DNA from: Opitutaceae bacterium
Lineage (GTDB): Bacteria; Verrucomicrobiota; Verrucomicrobiia; Opitutales; Opitutaceae
Assembly: GCA_018402455.1 (NCBI GenBank)
Contig: JAGYIG010000002.1
Span: forward strand, 62,001 to 126,000
Length of the DNA stretch: 64,000 nucleotides
Reading direction: 5' to 3'
Below, piece after piece: positions 1 through 7,391 of this stretch; positions within the stretch are counted from its first letter, which is position 1; every line of letters begins with the position of its first letter. Position numbers and translations under genes: made by a program. The notes beneath the pieces are model-generated. The model saw only the letters and a program-made list of their open reading frames with translations. It made no database searches and was not told the DNA's origin.

Positions 1-752
1 TCGCGTTCGGCCTTGCTGCCATCGAGGGTAATGAGCTGCCCGGTGGTCGGATCAAAGGCGGTAAAGCGTTCGCCCCGGGGCAGCTCGCGCTCCCACGGAT
101 CATCGATCCGAAAACCCATGGTTTGATACCGCCGCGCCAGCACGGACCAGCCGTCCGGTTGCGGGCGGGGCGGGTGGTCGCCGAGCCAAATCAGGATCGA
201 ATGCTTTGGCGCCGCTTTGGCCAGGAGACGCCAGGGAATCTCGACCTCATTCGGCCCGGTCAGGTCGGGCGGTGCGCTGCCCACGAGGTTGGCGGCGGTG
301 TGCATGATCGCCCCCCGGCCGCGCATCGGCTCGTGGAAATGATAACCAGTAGGTGTTGCTTGGATACATCCGACGCGGTCACGGTTGATGGCCCCGAGCA
401 TCATGACCAGTCCGGCCAGTTCGAGGAGAGCTTCCCGCTTGGATTGCGCCCCGGAGCCGAATTGCAGGCTGGGCGAATCCTCGAACATCACCAGAAAAGT
501 GATCTCCCGCTCCTCGACGAATTTCTTGCGGTAAGGCTCGCCGAGCCGGGCGGTCACGTTCCAGTCGATGTCCCGCACGTCGTCCCCGAATTCGTACCGG
601 ACCACTTGGTCAAACTCCATGCCCCGTCCCCGAAAGGCGGAGCGGTATTCCCCACTCAACACGGTTTCGACCGCATGACGCACGCGCCACTCCAGCCGTC
701 GCAGGAGCGCGAGGGCAGAGGTCGAAACGAGCTCGGAGGGATCCGTCGCCAT
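1..752 (-). CDS. DUF58 domain-containing protein (3' end outside window)
   Basis: Reading the minus strand from the ATG at 752 gives an open frame that runs off the left edge, about 250 residues. It begins MATDPSELVSTSALALLRRL and carries the DUF58 hallmark around residues 39-68: FRGRGMEFDQ, then GDDVRDIDWN and a following TAR. Later segments (VEEREITFLVMFEDSPSL) match the start of the vWA-like fold of this family. The gene lies 28 bp downstream of a MoxR ATPase on the same strand, the standard MoxR-DUF58 arrangement in which the AAA+ protein is thought to act as a chaperone for envelope or metalloprotein maturation together with vWA proteins. The precise substrate is unknown. The identification is confident; the role is family-level inference. 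Confidence 0.88.
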   Translation of the reverse strand, partial: MATDPSELVSTSALALLRRLEWRVRHAVETVLSGEYRSAFRGRGMEFDQVVRYEFGDDVRDIDWNVTARLGEPYRKKFVEEREITFLVMFEDSPSLQFGSGAQSKREALLELAGLVMMLGAINRDRVGCIQATPTGYHFHEPMRGRGAIMHTAANLVGSAPPDLTGPNEVEIPWRLLAKAAPKHSILIWLGDHPPRPQPDGWSVLARRYQTMGFRIDDPWERELPRGERFTAFDPTTGQLITLDGSKAER

Positions 753-780
753 GGGTCAGCAGCTGATGGTCCGAGTGGAC

Positions 781-1746
781 TTACTCCGACGCCGGCACCG
801 GAGTTTTGTCCAGCAGTTCAGTAATGATTTGATCGGAGGTCTTGTCGGCCGCCTCCGCTTCGTAGGTCAACCCGACGCGGTGCCGCAGGACGTCATGCGC
901 CACGTCTTGGATCAGACTCGGGGAAACAAAGTCCTCTCCGCGGAGCCACGCGAGGGCCCGGGAGGCCTGATAGAGCGCCAATGAGGCGCGCGGCGAGGCG
1001 CCGAAGCTCAGCAGCCGATAGCCCTTGGCATCGGGGACGGTGAGCGCCCGGGTGCCGCGCACCAGCGCGAGGATGTAACCCTGAATGGCCTCGGAAACAT
1101 GCACCTCGTCGACGGCGGTGCGCAGTCCCAACAGCTCTTCGCCAGAAGATGCCGCCTTAAGTTCAGGGGCTTTGGTGACTTGTCCCCAGCGTCTCATCAT
1201 TTCGGCCTCTTCGGCGTGGTCGGGGTAGTCGACGATCAGTTTAAAAAGGAACCGGTCGACTTGAGCCTCGGGGAGGGGATAGGTGCCCTCCTGCTCCACC
1301 GGATTTTGGGTCGCCATGACAAAGAACGGTTTGGGCAGTGGATGAGTTTGTCCACCGATGGTGACTTGGTGCTCCTGCATGGCTTCCAACAGCGCACTCT
1401 GCACCTTGGCCGGAGCCCGGTTGATTTCATCGGCCAAGACCAAATTGGCGAAGATGGGACCGCGGTGAGCGGAGAACTCCCCGGTCTTGGGCTGAAAGAT
1501 CATGGTTCCCACCACGTCACTGGGCAGCAGGTCCGGGGTGAACTGAATGCGTTCGAACTGCACCCCAAGAGCCGTCCCTAAAGATTTTACCAGCAGAGTT
1601 TTCGCCAATCCGGGCATGCCCTCGAGGAGCACGTGGCCATTGGCGAGAAGCGCGACGAGGAGCCGTTCAATCACGGCCTCTTGGCCGATGACGGCCTTGC
1701 CGATTTCGGAGCGAATGTTTTGAGACCAATTGGAACCGTTAGACAT
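781..1746 (-). CDS. MoxR family AAA+ ATPase
   Basis: A 321-residue single-domain AAA+ protein, normal length for MoxR. The Walker A motif GMPGLAKT is near residues 44-51, the Walker B and following helix read LVLADEINRAPAKVQSALLE, and sensor-1 reads FVMATQNPVEQEGTYPLPEA; the latter two are MoxR signatures. The C-terminal lid contains SFGASPRASLAL, also typical. It is the first gene of the pair with the DUF58 gene and probably assists folding or cofactor loading of an envelope or vWA-containing partner. No membrane segment is visible, so it is expected to be cytoplasmic. The start at 1746 is preceded on the minus strand by a purine-poor leader; no strong Shine-Dalgarno is seen. Confidence 0.93.
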   Translation of the reverse strand: MSNGSNWSQNIRSEIGKAVIGQEAVIERLLVALLANGHVLLEGMPGLAKTLLVKSLGTALGVQFERIQFTPDLLPSDVVGTMIFQPKTGEFSAHRGPIFANLVLADEINRAPAKVQSALLEAMQEHQVTIGGQTHPLPKPFFVMATQNPVEQEGTYPLPEAQVDRFLFKLIVDYPDHAEEAEMMRRWGQVTKAPELKAASSGEELLGLRTAVDEVHVSEAIQGYILALVRGTRALTVPDAKGYRLLSFGASPRASLALYQASRALAWLRGEDFVSPSLIQDVAHDVLRHRVGLTYEAEAADKTSDQIITELLDKTPVPASE

Positions 1747-1827
1747 GGGAGGAGAATTGCGTTGGTGCGAATCAAGGGTTTTGACTCATGAAACTTAATC
1801 AGGTTCGCGCAGAAAAAGGATCACACC

Positions 1828-2220
1828 GTGGATTTACCAACTCAAATCGAGCAACGGCTCACCAAGCTGGGAGTGCGGGCCACCGATGTGGAGGAACGGT
1901 TCGTGCTCGGAAAGGGGCCTGGCGGACAAAAAATCAACAAAACATCGTCCACGGTTTGGCTGCGACACGGGGCCTCCAGCACCGAGGTCCGCTGCCAGGA
2001 GGGACGATCACGGGAAGCCAATCGCCTCAGAGCATGGGAGCTGTTGTGCCAAAAGATCGAAAATGCCCGCGCCTGCGTTCACGCGCAGGCCCGGCAGGAC
2101 CGGGAGAAGGCCCGTCGCCGTAACCGCCCGAAATCCCTTGGACAAAAACGACGCATGCTGGCGGACAAGCGCCACCGGAGCACCGTGAAGTCCAACCGCA
2201 ACCGCGTCCAACCCGACTGA
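1828..2220 (+). CDS. Small GGQ-containing peptide-chain-release-factor-like protein
   Basis: A 130-residue protein with the RF-1 catalytic signature GKGPGGQKINKTSS at about residues 28-41, in which GGQ positions water for peptidyl-tRNA hydrolysis. It has no codon-recognition domain and ends in a highly basic tail (repeated K/R, including RRRNRPKSLGQKRRM). This is the architecture of codon-independent ribosome rescue factors (ArfB/YaeJ, and more closely the mitochondrial C12orf65/MTRFR type), which free stalled ribosomes. It stands alone between the MoxR operon, divergently transcribed, and a repeat region. Which subfamily it belongs to, and whether it rescues non-stop complexes or split 50S peptidyl-tRNA, cannot be decided from sequence alone. 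Confidence 0.82.
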   Translation: MDLPTQIEQRLTKLGVRATDVEERFVLGKGPGGQKINKTSSTVWLRHGASSTEVRCQEGRSREANRLRAWELLCQKIENARACVHAQARQDREKARRRNRPKSLGQKRRMLADKRHRSTVKSNRNRVQPD

Positions 2221-2238
2221 TCCCCCCCCTAGCACGTA

Positions 2239-2257
2239 TGTCATCTAGGAGATGACA
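2239..2257. repeat. 19-bp palindromic repeat, copy 1
   Basis: The sequence TGTCATCTAGGAGATGACA is a perfect 8+8 inverted repeat around AGG. This copy is followed by AAACGGCCGGGC and lies 18 bp after the stop of the release-factor-like gene. Three identical copies in the same orientation occur at 2371, 2791 and 42407. Confidence 0.95.
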
Positions 2258-2370
2258 AACGGCCGGGCGGCCGGGAGGGGGGCGAGCTGCACCGCCCCAA
2301 AGGGGCGACGGGCCGACTCGATGCGCCGTTGCTCGTCGAGTAGTCGCAGTCGAGAGAGGGCTGAGGCAGT

Positions 2371-2389
2371 TGTCATCTAGGAGATGACA
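2371..2389. repeat. 19-bp palindromic repeat, copy 2
   Basis: Identical to copy 1 over all 19 bases and followed by AAACGGCTTGGGC, the same flank as copy 3. It lies just beyond the 3' end of the small HTH gene (stop at 2410 on the minus strand), so copies 2 and 3 bracket that gene in direct orientation. Confidence 0.95.
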
Positions 2390-2409
2390 AACGGCTTGGG
2401 CGGGAGCGT

Positions 2410-2796
2410 TCAGAGGGGGATTTCGCGACCTTGTTCTTTCGCTGACACCCAAGTGAGCAGCCACAGGGTGCGTTCGGCATCAGGCATGGCGGATCCCTCC
2501 CGCAGAAATTTATGCACGCGTTGCCGAGGCAGTCCCATTTGACGGGCGAGCAAAGTCTTTTGCCCGCGTGGCTCGGTCAATTTGACGATCCGGGTCCTCA
2601 GTTCGTTCCACAGCGGGGTTTCTTCGCTGGGCCGCAAGGTGGAGCGGGCGGCAAAACCGGTAGCAGGGGGGCGCTGAGCTTTTTTTTGACGGGCCTCCCG
2701 GGCCGTAATGACCGCCACCGCCACCAGATCATGGAGGGTCTCCGCTAAGGGTGAAATACTGTAGTGAAGGTGACCGCCGCTCATTCCGCTTGTCAT
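2410..2796 (-). CDS. Small putative HTH protein bracketed by palindromic repeats
   Basis: A 128-residue reading frame not assigned to a named family. Residues roughly 60-125 (WNELRTRIVKLTEPRGQ, KTLLARQMGLPRQRVHKFLR, then DAERTLWLLTWV) look like an XRE/Cro-type helix-turn-helix: a two-helix LARQMGLPRQRVHKFL core followed by a helix with WLL. The first about 55 residues are basic and unremarkable. The ATG at 2796 lies inside the palindrome at 2791-2809, and another palindrome begins past the stop, so gene plus repeats form a roughly 440-bp unit. A role as a DNA-binding regulator, possibly of the palindrome itself, is inference. A start further downstream cannot be excluded. Confidence 0.6.
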   Translation of the reverse strand: MTSGMSGGHLHYSISPLAETLHDLVAVAVITAREARQKKAQRPPATGFAARSTLRPSEETPLWNELRTRIVKLTEPRGQKTLLARQMGLPRQRVHKFLREGSAMPDAERTLWLLTWVSAKEQGREIPL

Positions 2797-2809
2797 CTAG
2801 GAGATGACA
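2791..2809. repeat. 19-bp palindromic repeat, copy 3
   Basis: Identical 19-base palindrome, overlapping the proposed start codon of the minus-strand HTH gene. The flank AAACGGCTTGGGC matches copy 2, so conservation extends about 13 bases beyond the palindrome on one side. Confidence 0.95.
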
Positions 2810-2898
2810 AACGGCTTGGGCAAGGCCCGACTGGGGGGGGCGTTTGGGTTTTTTTTGTGGGCGCGGTTGATCATCCGCGAGGGAGAGGAGGTGGTTGG

Positions 2899-3450
2899 TC
2901 AGGCGGGGAGCCTTGCGGCAATTTTTTGCAGGGTCTGCAGGTTGCGAGTGGTCCCGGAGGCAAGCAGGTGCGGGTTCTTTCGTGGGTCCTGCCACAGGGG
3001 AGATTCGCTCAATCGAGTCGCACATCGCCAGTAAAGCTCCCGCCCGATGACTTTGAGTTGATCAGTCCGGGTGCCAAGGGCCTCGAGTTCGGCGGCGATG
3101 GTCGGAGCAATTGGTTGGTTGAAAAAGGTCACTTGGGTGCTGGCGTGAGGGTGCTCGCGGAACCGTTGGCCAAGGGGGGCGTGGTGGATAATCGCGCGCA
3201 GTTCGGCGCTGGGTCCGAGGTGGGTCGGTACCGGGTAACTGATGTTTGCCGCAGCATGGCCGCGATTTCGGCTTCGATGCGGACCGCGGAGCGTCGCGGG
3301 GAGGCGAACAACACATTGCCCGAGGCGAAAGCACGGTTGAGAGATTGCTTCGAAGCCCAGTTCGGAGAAAAGGGCCGTGAGGGGTGGCCATTTTGATGCG
3401 CCGTTTCCCCGGAGATTGATTCCGCGAAGGAGCGCAACGTAGTGGGGCAT
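2899..3450 (-). pseudogene. DUF1697 family gene with two compensating frameshifts
   Basis: The minus-strand frame from the ATG at 3450 starts MPHYVALLRGINLRGN, the diagnostic N-terminus of DUF1697 proteins, and ends with LKVIGRELYWRC and a C-terminal stretch typical of the family. The middle does not: the expected segment FASGNVLFASPRRSAVRIEA is found in a different frame around 3210-3340, after which homology returns to the first frame near AELRAIIHHAPLG. The total span, 183 codons plus stop, is the normal family length. The simplest reading is an intact ancestral gene carrying two small opposing indels, through decay or sequencing error. DUF1697 has no firmly established biochemical function. 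Confidence 0.72.
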
Positions 3451-3661
3451 GCAAGGAGAGGAAGCCCGCGGGCAGGATTCGCAACCGCGGAACCCGTCCG
3501 CGAGGGTCCCACGGCCCATGGTAATTTCCCGGCAATGGTGGTTGACCCTGATGGCAGGGTTGATGACGACGCCGATGTATTCGACCCATTGATGGGTCGG
3601 ACGGATCTCTTCGCCTCGCGCCGGCTCCCCGCTCGTCTGGGGAGGCTCACTGAACGGCACG

Positions 3662-3922
3662 ATGATGGTCGAGATCGTTTCCGACCCGCATGATGGCATG
3701 GTGGTGGTGAATCGCCAAGCGGTGGGGCTGGCTCCCCGGATGGTCACGGTGTCCACCACCGACCAAGGTTTTCTGGCCGAACCGGTGACCATCGCGGTGC
3801 GGTTTGTGGCGAAGGACGTCACCGAGGCCTCGATGACGAGTTCCCTTACCCTTTACGCGACGGATCGGGTGCCCCGGCGGCTTGAATTTTCCCGGGAAGG
3901 GGTCAAACGCGTCCTGCCGTGA
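3662..3922 (+). CDS. Small hypothetical protein, PEGA-like
   Basis: An 86-residue frame with balanced composition. The segment IVSDPHDGMVVVNRQAVG followed by LAPRMVTV resembles the PEGA beta module, in which a surface-exposed Gly/Pro turn follows SDP. The frame stays open upstream to 3593 without a convincing alternative start, so the N-terminus may be incomplete or displaced by the sequence irregularities seen in the adjacent DUF1697 locus. It converges on the MOSC gene, with 14 bp between stops. No signal peptide is visible from the chosen start. Function unknown. Confidence 0.4.
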   Translation: MMVEIVSDPHDGMVVVNRQAVGLAPRMVTVSTTDQGFLAEPVTIAVRFVAKDVTEASMTSSLTLYATDRVPRRLEFSREGVKRVLP

Positions 3923-3936
3923 CCTCCGCGCCGGGG

Positions 3937-4752
3937 TTATTCCATCGGACTGACCGGCTCACCTATCGTCAACGTGCCCGCGGGAAAGAGGTGCACGAGG
4001 TTTTGACCGAAGATGACCCCGGAGCCGGATCCACCCCGGCGGTAGGTGGCCAACGTGCGCAGCGGCTCGGGTCCCAGACGTTCACCGGTGAGCGGATCCA
4101 ACGTTGTCATGATGCAGCGCTCGCAAGGTCCGGCCGCTTGGAACCGGGCATCGGCAATTTGGATTCGCTGCCATTGGTCCTCCGCAAAGGCGGCGCATGA
4201 GCCCACCACGAGGTTGGGCCGAAACCGCTCCATTGCCACGGGTTCCTCGTTCCGTTTAATCAAGTGGTCATTGAGATTGGCGAGGGAAGCCTCACTGATC
4301 ACGAGCGCGGGATAGGCATCGGCGAACCCGACCTGCGCAGACGGATGAGTTTTGACGGGACGATCGAAGGCGGCTCCCACCCGGAGCAGTCGCGCGGGGG
4401 TGCCGAGCAGGGTGCTGAACAAGTCGTCGGCTGTAGCGGTCGTGGCGTGGGCCTGCAGGCCGGTGGCACTCCACACGCTGGTGACCATGGTGGCTGCGTC
4501 GGCCCTCTCCTCATCACTCAGCGTAAATTCGCCGATGCCGGCAGCGGAGACGACGAGCTGCCCTGCGGCCAGTCGAACTTCCACTTGCGCCAACGTGGGA
4601 TGGCTGCGTTGGGTGAAGGGCTCGCCCGATGGGCGCACCACCATGTAGCGGCGGTCGCCGACCAGTCCTCGCGCATCCAATGAAGCCGTCGAAACATCGT
4701 AGCCCCGACAGCTTTTGATCGGATAAACTCTCAGTCGGGTGACGTGCGCCAT
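3937..4752 (-). CDS. MOSC domain-containing protein (YcbX/mARC-like)
   Basis: A 271-residue protein with the N-terminal MOSC beta-barrel signature (VTRLRVYPIKSCRG, then GLVGDRRYMVV) and a C-terminal MOSC domain (AGPCERCIMTTLDPLTG). The cysteines of CERC lie where related YcbX/mARC proteins bind the molybdenum cofactor. Such proteins reduce N-hydroxylated substrates or transfer sulfur, usually with a ferredoxin or flavin partner. No ferredoxin domain is fused here, so any electron partner is separate. Its start shares one base with the rmuC stop (TGATG), implying translational coupling, although no functional link between the two is known. Confidence 0.88.
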   Translation of the reverse strand: MAHVTRLRVYPIKSCRGYDVSTASLDARGLVGDRRYMVVRPSGEPFTQRSHPTLAQVEVRLAAGQLVVSAAGIGEFTLSDEERADAATMVTSVWSATGLQAHATTATADDLFSTLLGTPARLLRVGAAFDRPVKTHPSAQVGFADAYPALVISEASLANLNDHLIKRNEEPVAMERFRPNLVVGSCAAFAEDQWQRIQIADARFQAAGPCERCIMTTLDPLTGERLGPEPLRTLATYRRGGSGSGVIFGQNLVHLFPAGTLTIGEPVSPME

Positions 4753-6083
4753 CAGGCCAGTTGGTCGGGCGGATTTTCCGGGAGTTGTTTTTTGGTCTTC
4801 ACCCCGAGTTCACGAAGTTCGTCGACTTGGGTGAGCAGATTGCCCCGACCGTCGCGGAGTTTTCCGAGGGCCTGATCATAGCTCTTGCGGGTGTTATCCA
4901 AGTGTCGACCGATGTTTTCGAGATCCTGATAGAGGCCGACAAATTTATCGTAGAGGAGACCACCTCGGCTGGCAATTTCCAGGGCGTTTTTTGTCTGCCG
5001 GTCCTGTTTCCAGAGGGAGGCAACGGTCTTGAGGGTAACGAGCAAGGTGGGGGACGTGACCAAAATGACGCGGCGGTCAAAGGCCCATTCGTAAAGGGAC
5101 GGATCGGTCTCCAAAGCGGCGGCAAAGGCGGGTTCGAGGGGCACAAACATCAGCACATAATCGGGGGTGTGCAGTTGGCCGAGATCCTCGTATTGCTTGC
5201 CGGATAGCTCTTCCACGTGACGGCGAACCGCGGTGGTGTGCGCCTTGAGGGCGTTGACCCGCTCGTGGTCATCGTCGGCGTTCACGGCCTGTTCGTAGGC
5301 GACCAGGGAGACCTTCGAGTCGATGACCAGGTGACGCTGATCCGGCAGCCGAAGGATCACATCGGGTCGGACGCGTGAGCCGGCCGCGGTGGTGAACGAC
5401 TCCTGGGTCACGTAGTCCTCCCCGGCGCGGAGTCCGGAGCTCTGCAACAGGCGTTCGAGCACCAGTTCGCCCCAGGCGCCTCGCGCTTGCGACTGACCTT
5501 TGAGGGCCTTGGTCAAGCGCTGGGCTTCATCGGTGATACGGGTATTCAATAACCGCAACTGTTCGATCTGGGTTTTGAGCGAAGCGCGATCGGCAGAGTC
5601 GTCTTTGTGGACCAAGTCAACGCGTTGGCGAAAATCGGTCAGCTGTTGTTTGAGGGGCCGCAGCAGGCCATCCACCTGATCGCGATTGTGGTCGGTGAAT
5701 TTCTTGGTTTTCTCATCCAGAATTTTTCCGGCGACCGCTTGGAATTCGGTCGTCATGGTGGCGCGGAGCTTTTCGAGATCGGCGAGATATTGTTGGGATC
5801 GGGATACCTCGGCCTCCACCCGGTCCTTTTCGGCTTTAAGCTCGGCGGTGGAGGAGGCGGTGAGCGCGGCGAGTTGTTTCTCCGCCTCGCGGTAGCGTTC
5901 GCGCAGCGTGTCCCGTTCCGCCTCCGCGGCCTGGCGCTGCTCGACCTCGCGATCATAATCGCTTTGCGATTGTTGATGGCGCGACTCGGCGAGGAGTTTT
6001 TGTGCGCGCCAGTGAGCGGCCAGAATGCCTACGCCCCCTAAAAGCAGGACGAGAATGAGGACGGGTAAAGTTGTAAAATCCAT
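4752..6083 (-). CDS. rmuC: DNA recombination protein RmuC
   Basis: A 443-residue protein with the full RmuC layout: an N-terminal transmembrane helix (residues about 5-25, LPVLILVLLLGGVGILAAHW), a long charged coiled coil (about 30-200), and the C-terminal PD-(D/E)XK-like domain with SRVRPDVILRLPDQRHLV and IDSKVSLVAYEQAV, where D and K of the VIDSKVS segment match the nuclease core. RmuC limits inversions at short inverted repeats and takes part in genome maintenance; the exact reaction is not established. The ATG at 6083 is divergent from the signalling operon beginning at 6252, so the 168-bp gap must hold both promoters. Confidence 0.93.
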   Translation of the reverse strand: MDFTTLPVLILVLLLGGVGILAAHWRAQKLLAESRHQQSQSDYDREVEQRQAAEAERDTLRERYREAEKQLAALTASSTAELKAEKDRVEAEVSRSQQYLADLEKLRATMTTEFQAVAGKILDEKTKKFTDHNRDQVDGLLRPLKQQLTDFRQRVDLVHKDDSADRASLKTQIEQLRLLNTRITDEAQRLTKALKGQSQARGAWGELVLERLLQSSGLRAGEDYVTQESFTTAAGSRVRPDVILRLPDQRHLVIDSKVSLVAYEQAVNADDDHERVNALKAHTTAVRRHVEELSGKQYEDLGQLHTPDYVLMFVPLEPAFAAALETDPSLYEWAFDRRVILVTSPTLLVTLKTVASLWKQDRQTKNALEIASRGGLLYDKFVGLYQDLENIGRHLDNTRKSYDQALGKLRDGRGNLLTQVDELRELGVKTKKQLPENPPDQLA

Positions 6084-6251
6084 GTAAACCTAACGTGAAA
6101 GAGCCAGATGCAAACCAGTGCAGCTTCTGCCTTCCTTGACACGGTAGATCCGGACTCGCAAACACTTCCGCGCTCGAGCTTGTCAGCGGGAACGGTGGAT
6201 CTTCACGAGACACTGGGCTGTGCGGGAGCGAGTGACCAGCTATCCCTCATC

Positions 6252-7391
6252 ATGTCGACCATAACAGTCAGCTCACCTGCGACGAAAGTGGACCGTGCCC
6301 GGGTCTTGGTCGTTGACGATGAATACGGACCCCGAGAGTCGATCGCCTTCACGCTCGGTACCGAGTTCGCGGTGGATACGGCGGAGCGGGCGAAGGAGGC
6401 GATTGAGAAGATTGCCCGCCACACCTACGCGGTGATCATCATGGACATCCGGATGCCGGAAATGGATGGCATTGCGGCGCTGGAGTATATTCGCAAGTTG
6501 GACCCGGAGGTGGCGGTGGTCATGTTGACGGGGTACGGGACCTTGGCCACGGCGCAGCAGGCGATGTTGGGCGGAGCGAATCAATATCTGCGCAAACCGC
6601 CGGATATCGAAGAGCTGTTGGCGGCGGTGCGGAAGCAGGCGGACGAGACGGCGATGCGGCGAAAAGAGGCGGAGGCCAATTTGTCGGCCAAGCGCATGTT
6701 GGCCCAATTGAAATCCGAGATGTCGGAAGTGTCTACCAATGTTTGGCAGGGCCGGGCTTCCGTGGAGTTGGTGCACGATCTGGCGAATCCACTCACCGTG
6801 ATGATCGGCTACGCGGGACTGTTGCAGGCGGAAGCGAAGGTATTGGCGGCGGAGTCACCAGCGAAGGCGGCGAAGTTCATGGAATACGCCAAAATCGTCG
6901 AACGCTCGGCGGAGTATTGCCACCATTTGGCGGAGAACTGGCGCAAATCCACGCATCAGCCGGCGGATTTCAAGGAAGTCGATCTCGTGGAGTTGGCGCG
7001 GGAGATGCACCGGGTGATCTTTTTCAGCAACGCCTCCATCGTATTTTCGGGGGCGACCAAGTTGGTGATCAAAGGGGTGAGGTTGGAATTGGCCCGGGTG
7101 TTTCAAAATGTGTTTCGGAATGCGTTGGAAGCGGGATCCCGGAAGGTCATGGTGGGTTTTGCGCTGACGGCGCAGGGAGCCGAGGTGGTGATTGCGGATG
7201 ACGGGGAGGGAATGACTCCCGACCACATGCACCGGGCTTTAAAAGGAGGATTTACGACCAAACCGCATGGGACGGGATTGGGCCTGAGTATCTGTCGGCA
7301 CCTCTTGGGAGCCCACGGTGCCACGTTGGCCCTCGAATCGATCGAAGGTGAAGGCTCCACCCTGCACATCACCTTTCCGGCCCTGGAATGA
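6252..7391 (+). CDS. Receiver-histidine kinase hybrid (first gene of signalling operon)
   Basis: Chosen start MSTITVSSPATKVDRARVLV gives 379 residues; an upstream in-frame ATG at 6108 would add 48 residues without domain character. Residues about 15-130 are a receiver with the acidic pair VDDE, phospho-acceptor D65 (IIMDIRMPE) and conserved K115 (LRKPP). Residues about 165-379 are a kinase core: H-box VELVHDLANPLTVMIGY (H175), N-box FQNVFRNALEAG, G1 IADDGEGM and G2 GTGLGLSI. The receiver at the N-terminus suggests a relay component that takes phosphate from, or is gated by, another kinase. It is cytoplasmic with no membrane segment. Its stop overlaps the next ATG (ATGA), so it is coupled to the ketosynthase. 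Confidence 0.9.
   Translation: MSTITVSSPATKVDRARVLVVDDEYGPRESIAFTLGTEFAVDTAERAKEAIEKIARHTYAVIIMDIRMPEMDGIAALEYIRKLDPEVAVVMLTGYGTLATAQQAMLGGANQYLRKPPDIEELLAAVRKQADETAMRRKEAEANLSAKRMLAQLKSEMSEVSTNVWQGRASVELVHDLANPLTVMIGYAGLLQAEAKVLAAESPAKAAKFMEYAKIVERSAEYCHHLAENWRKSTHQPADFKEVDLVELAREMHRVIFFSNASIVFSGATKLVIKGVRLELARVFQNVFRNALEAGSRKVMVGFALTAQGAEVVIADDGEGMTPDHMHRALKGGFTTKPHGTGLGLSICRHLLGAHGATLALESIEGEGSTLHITFPALE

Noticed and set aside
123-824. Plus-strand open frame at the left edge
   Set aside because: The minus strand encodes an unmistakable DUF58 protein over the same bases.
6136-6141. TTGACA as -35 box of the signalling operon
   Set aside because: No acceptable -10 sequence is found 16-18 bp downstream.
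6108-6251. Upstream start of the receiver-kinase gene at 6108
   Set aside because: The extra 48 residues have no domain character, and the receiver begins normally behind the ATG at 6252.
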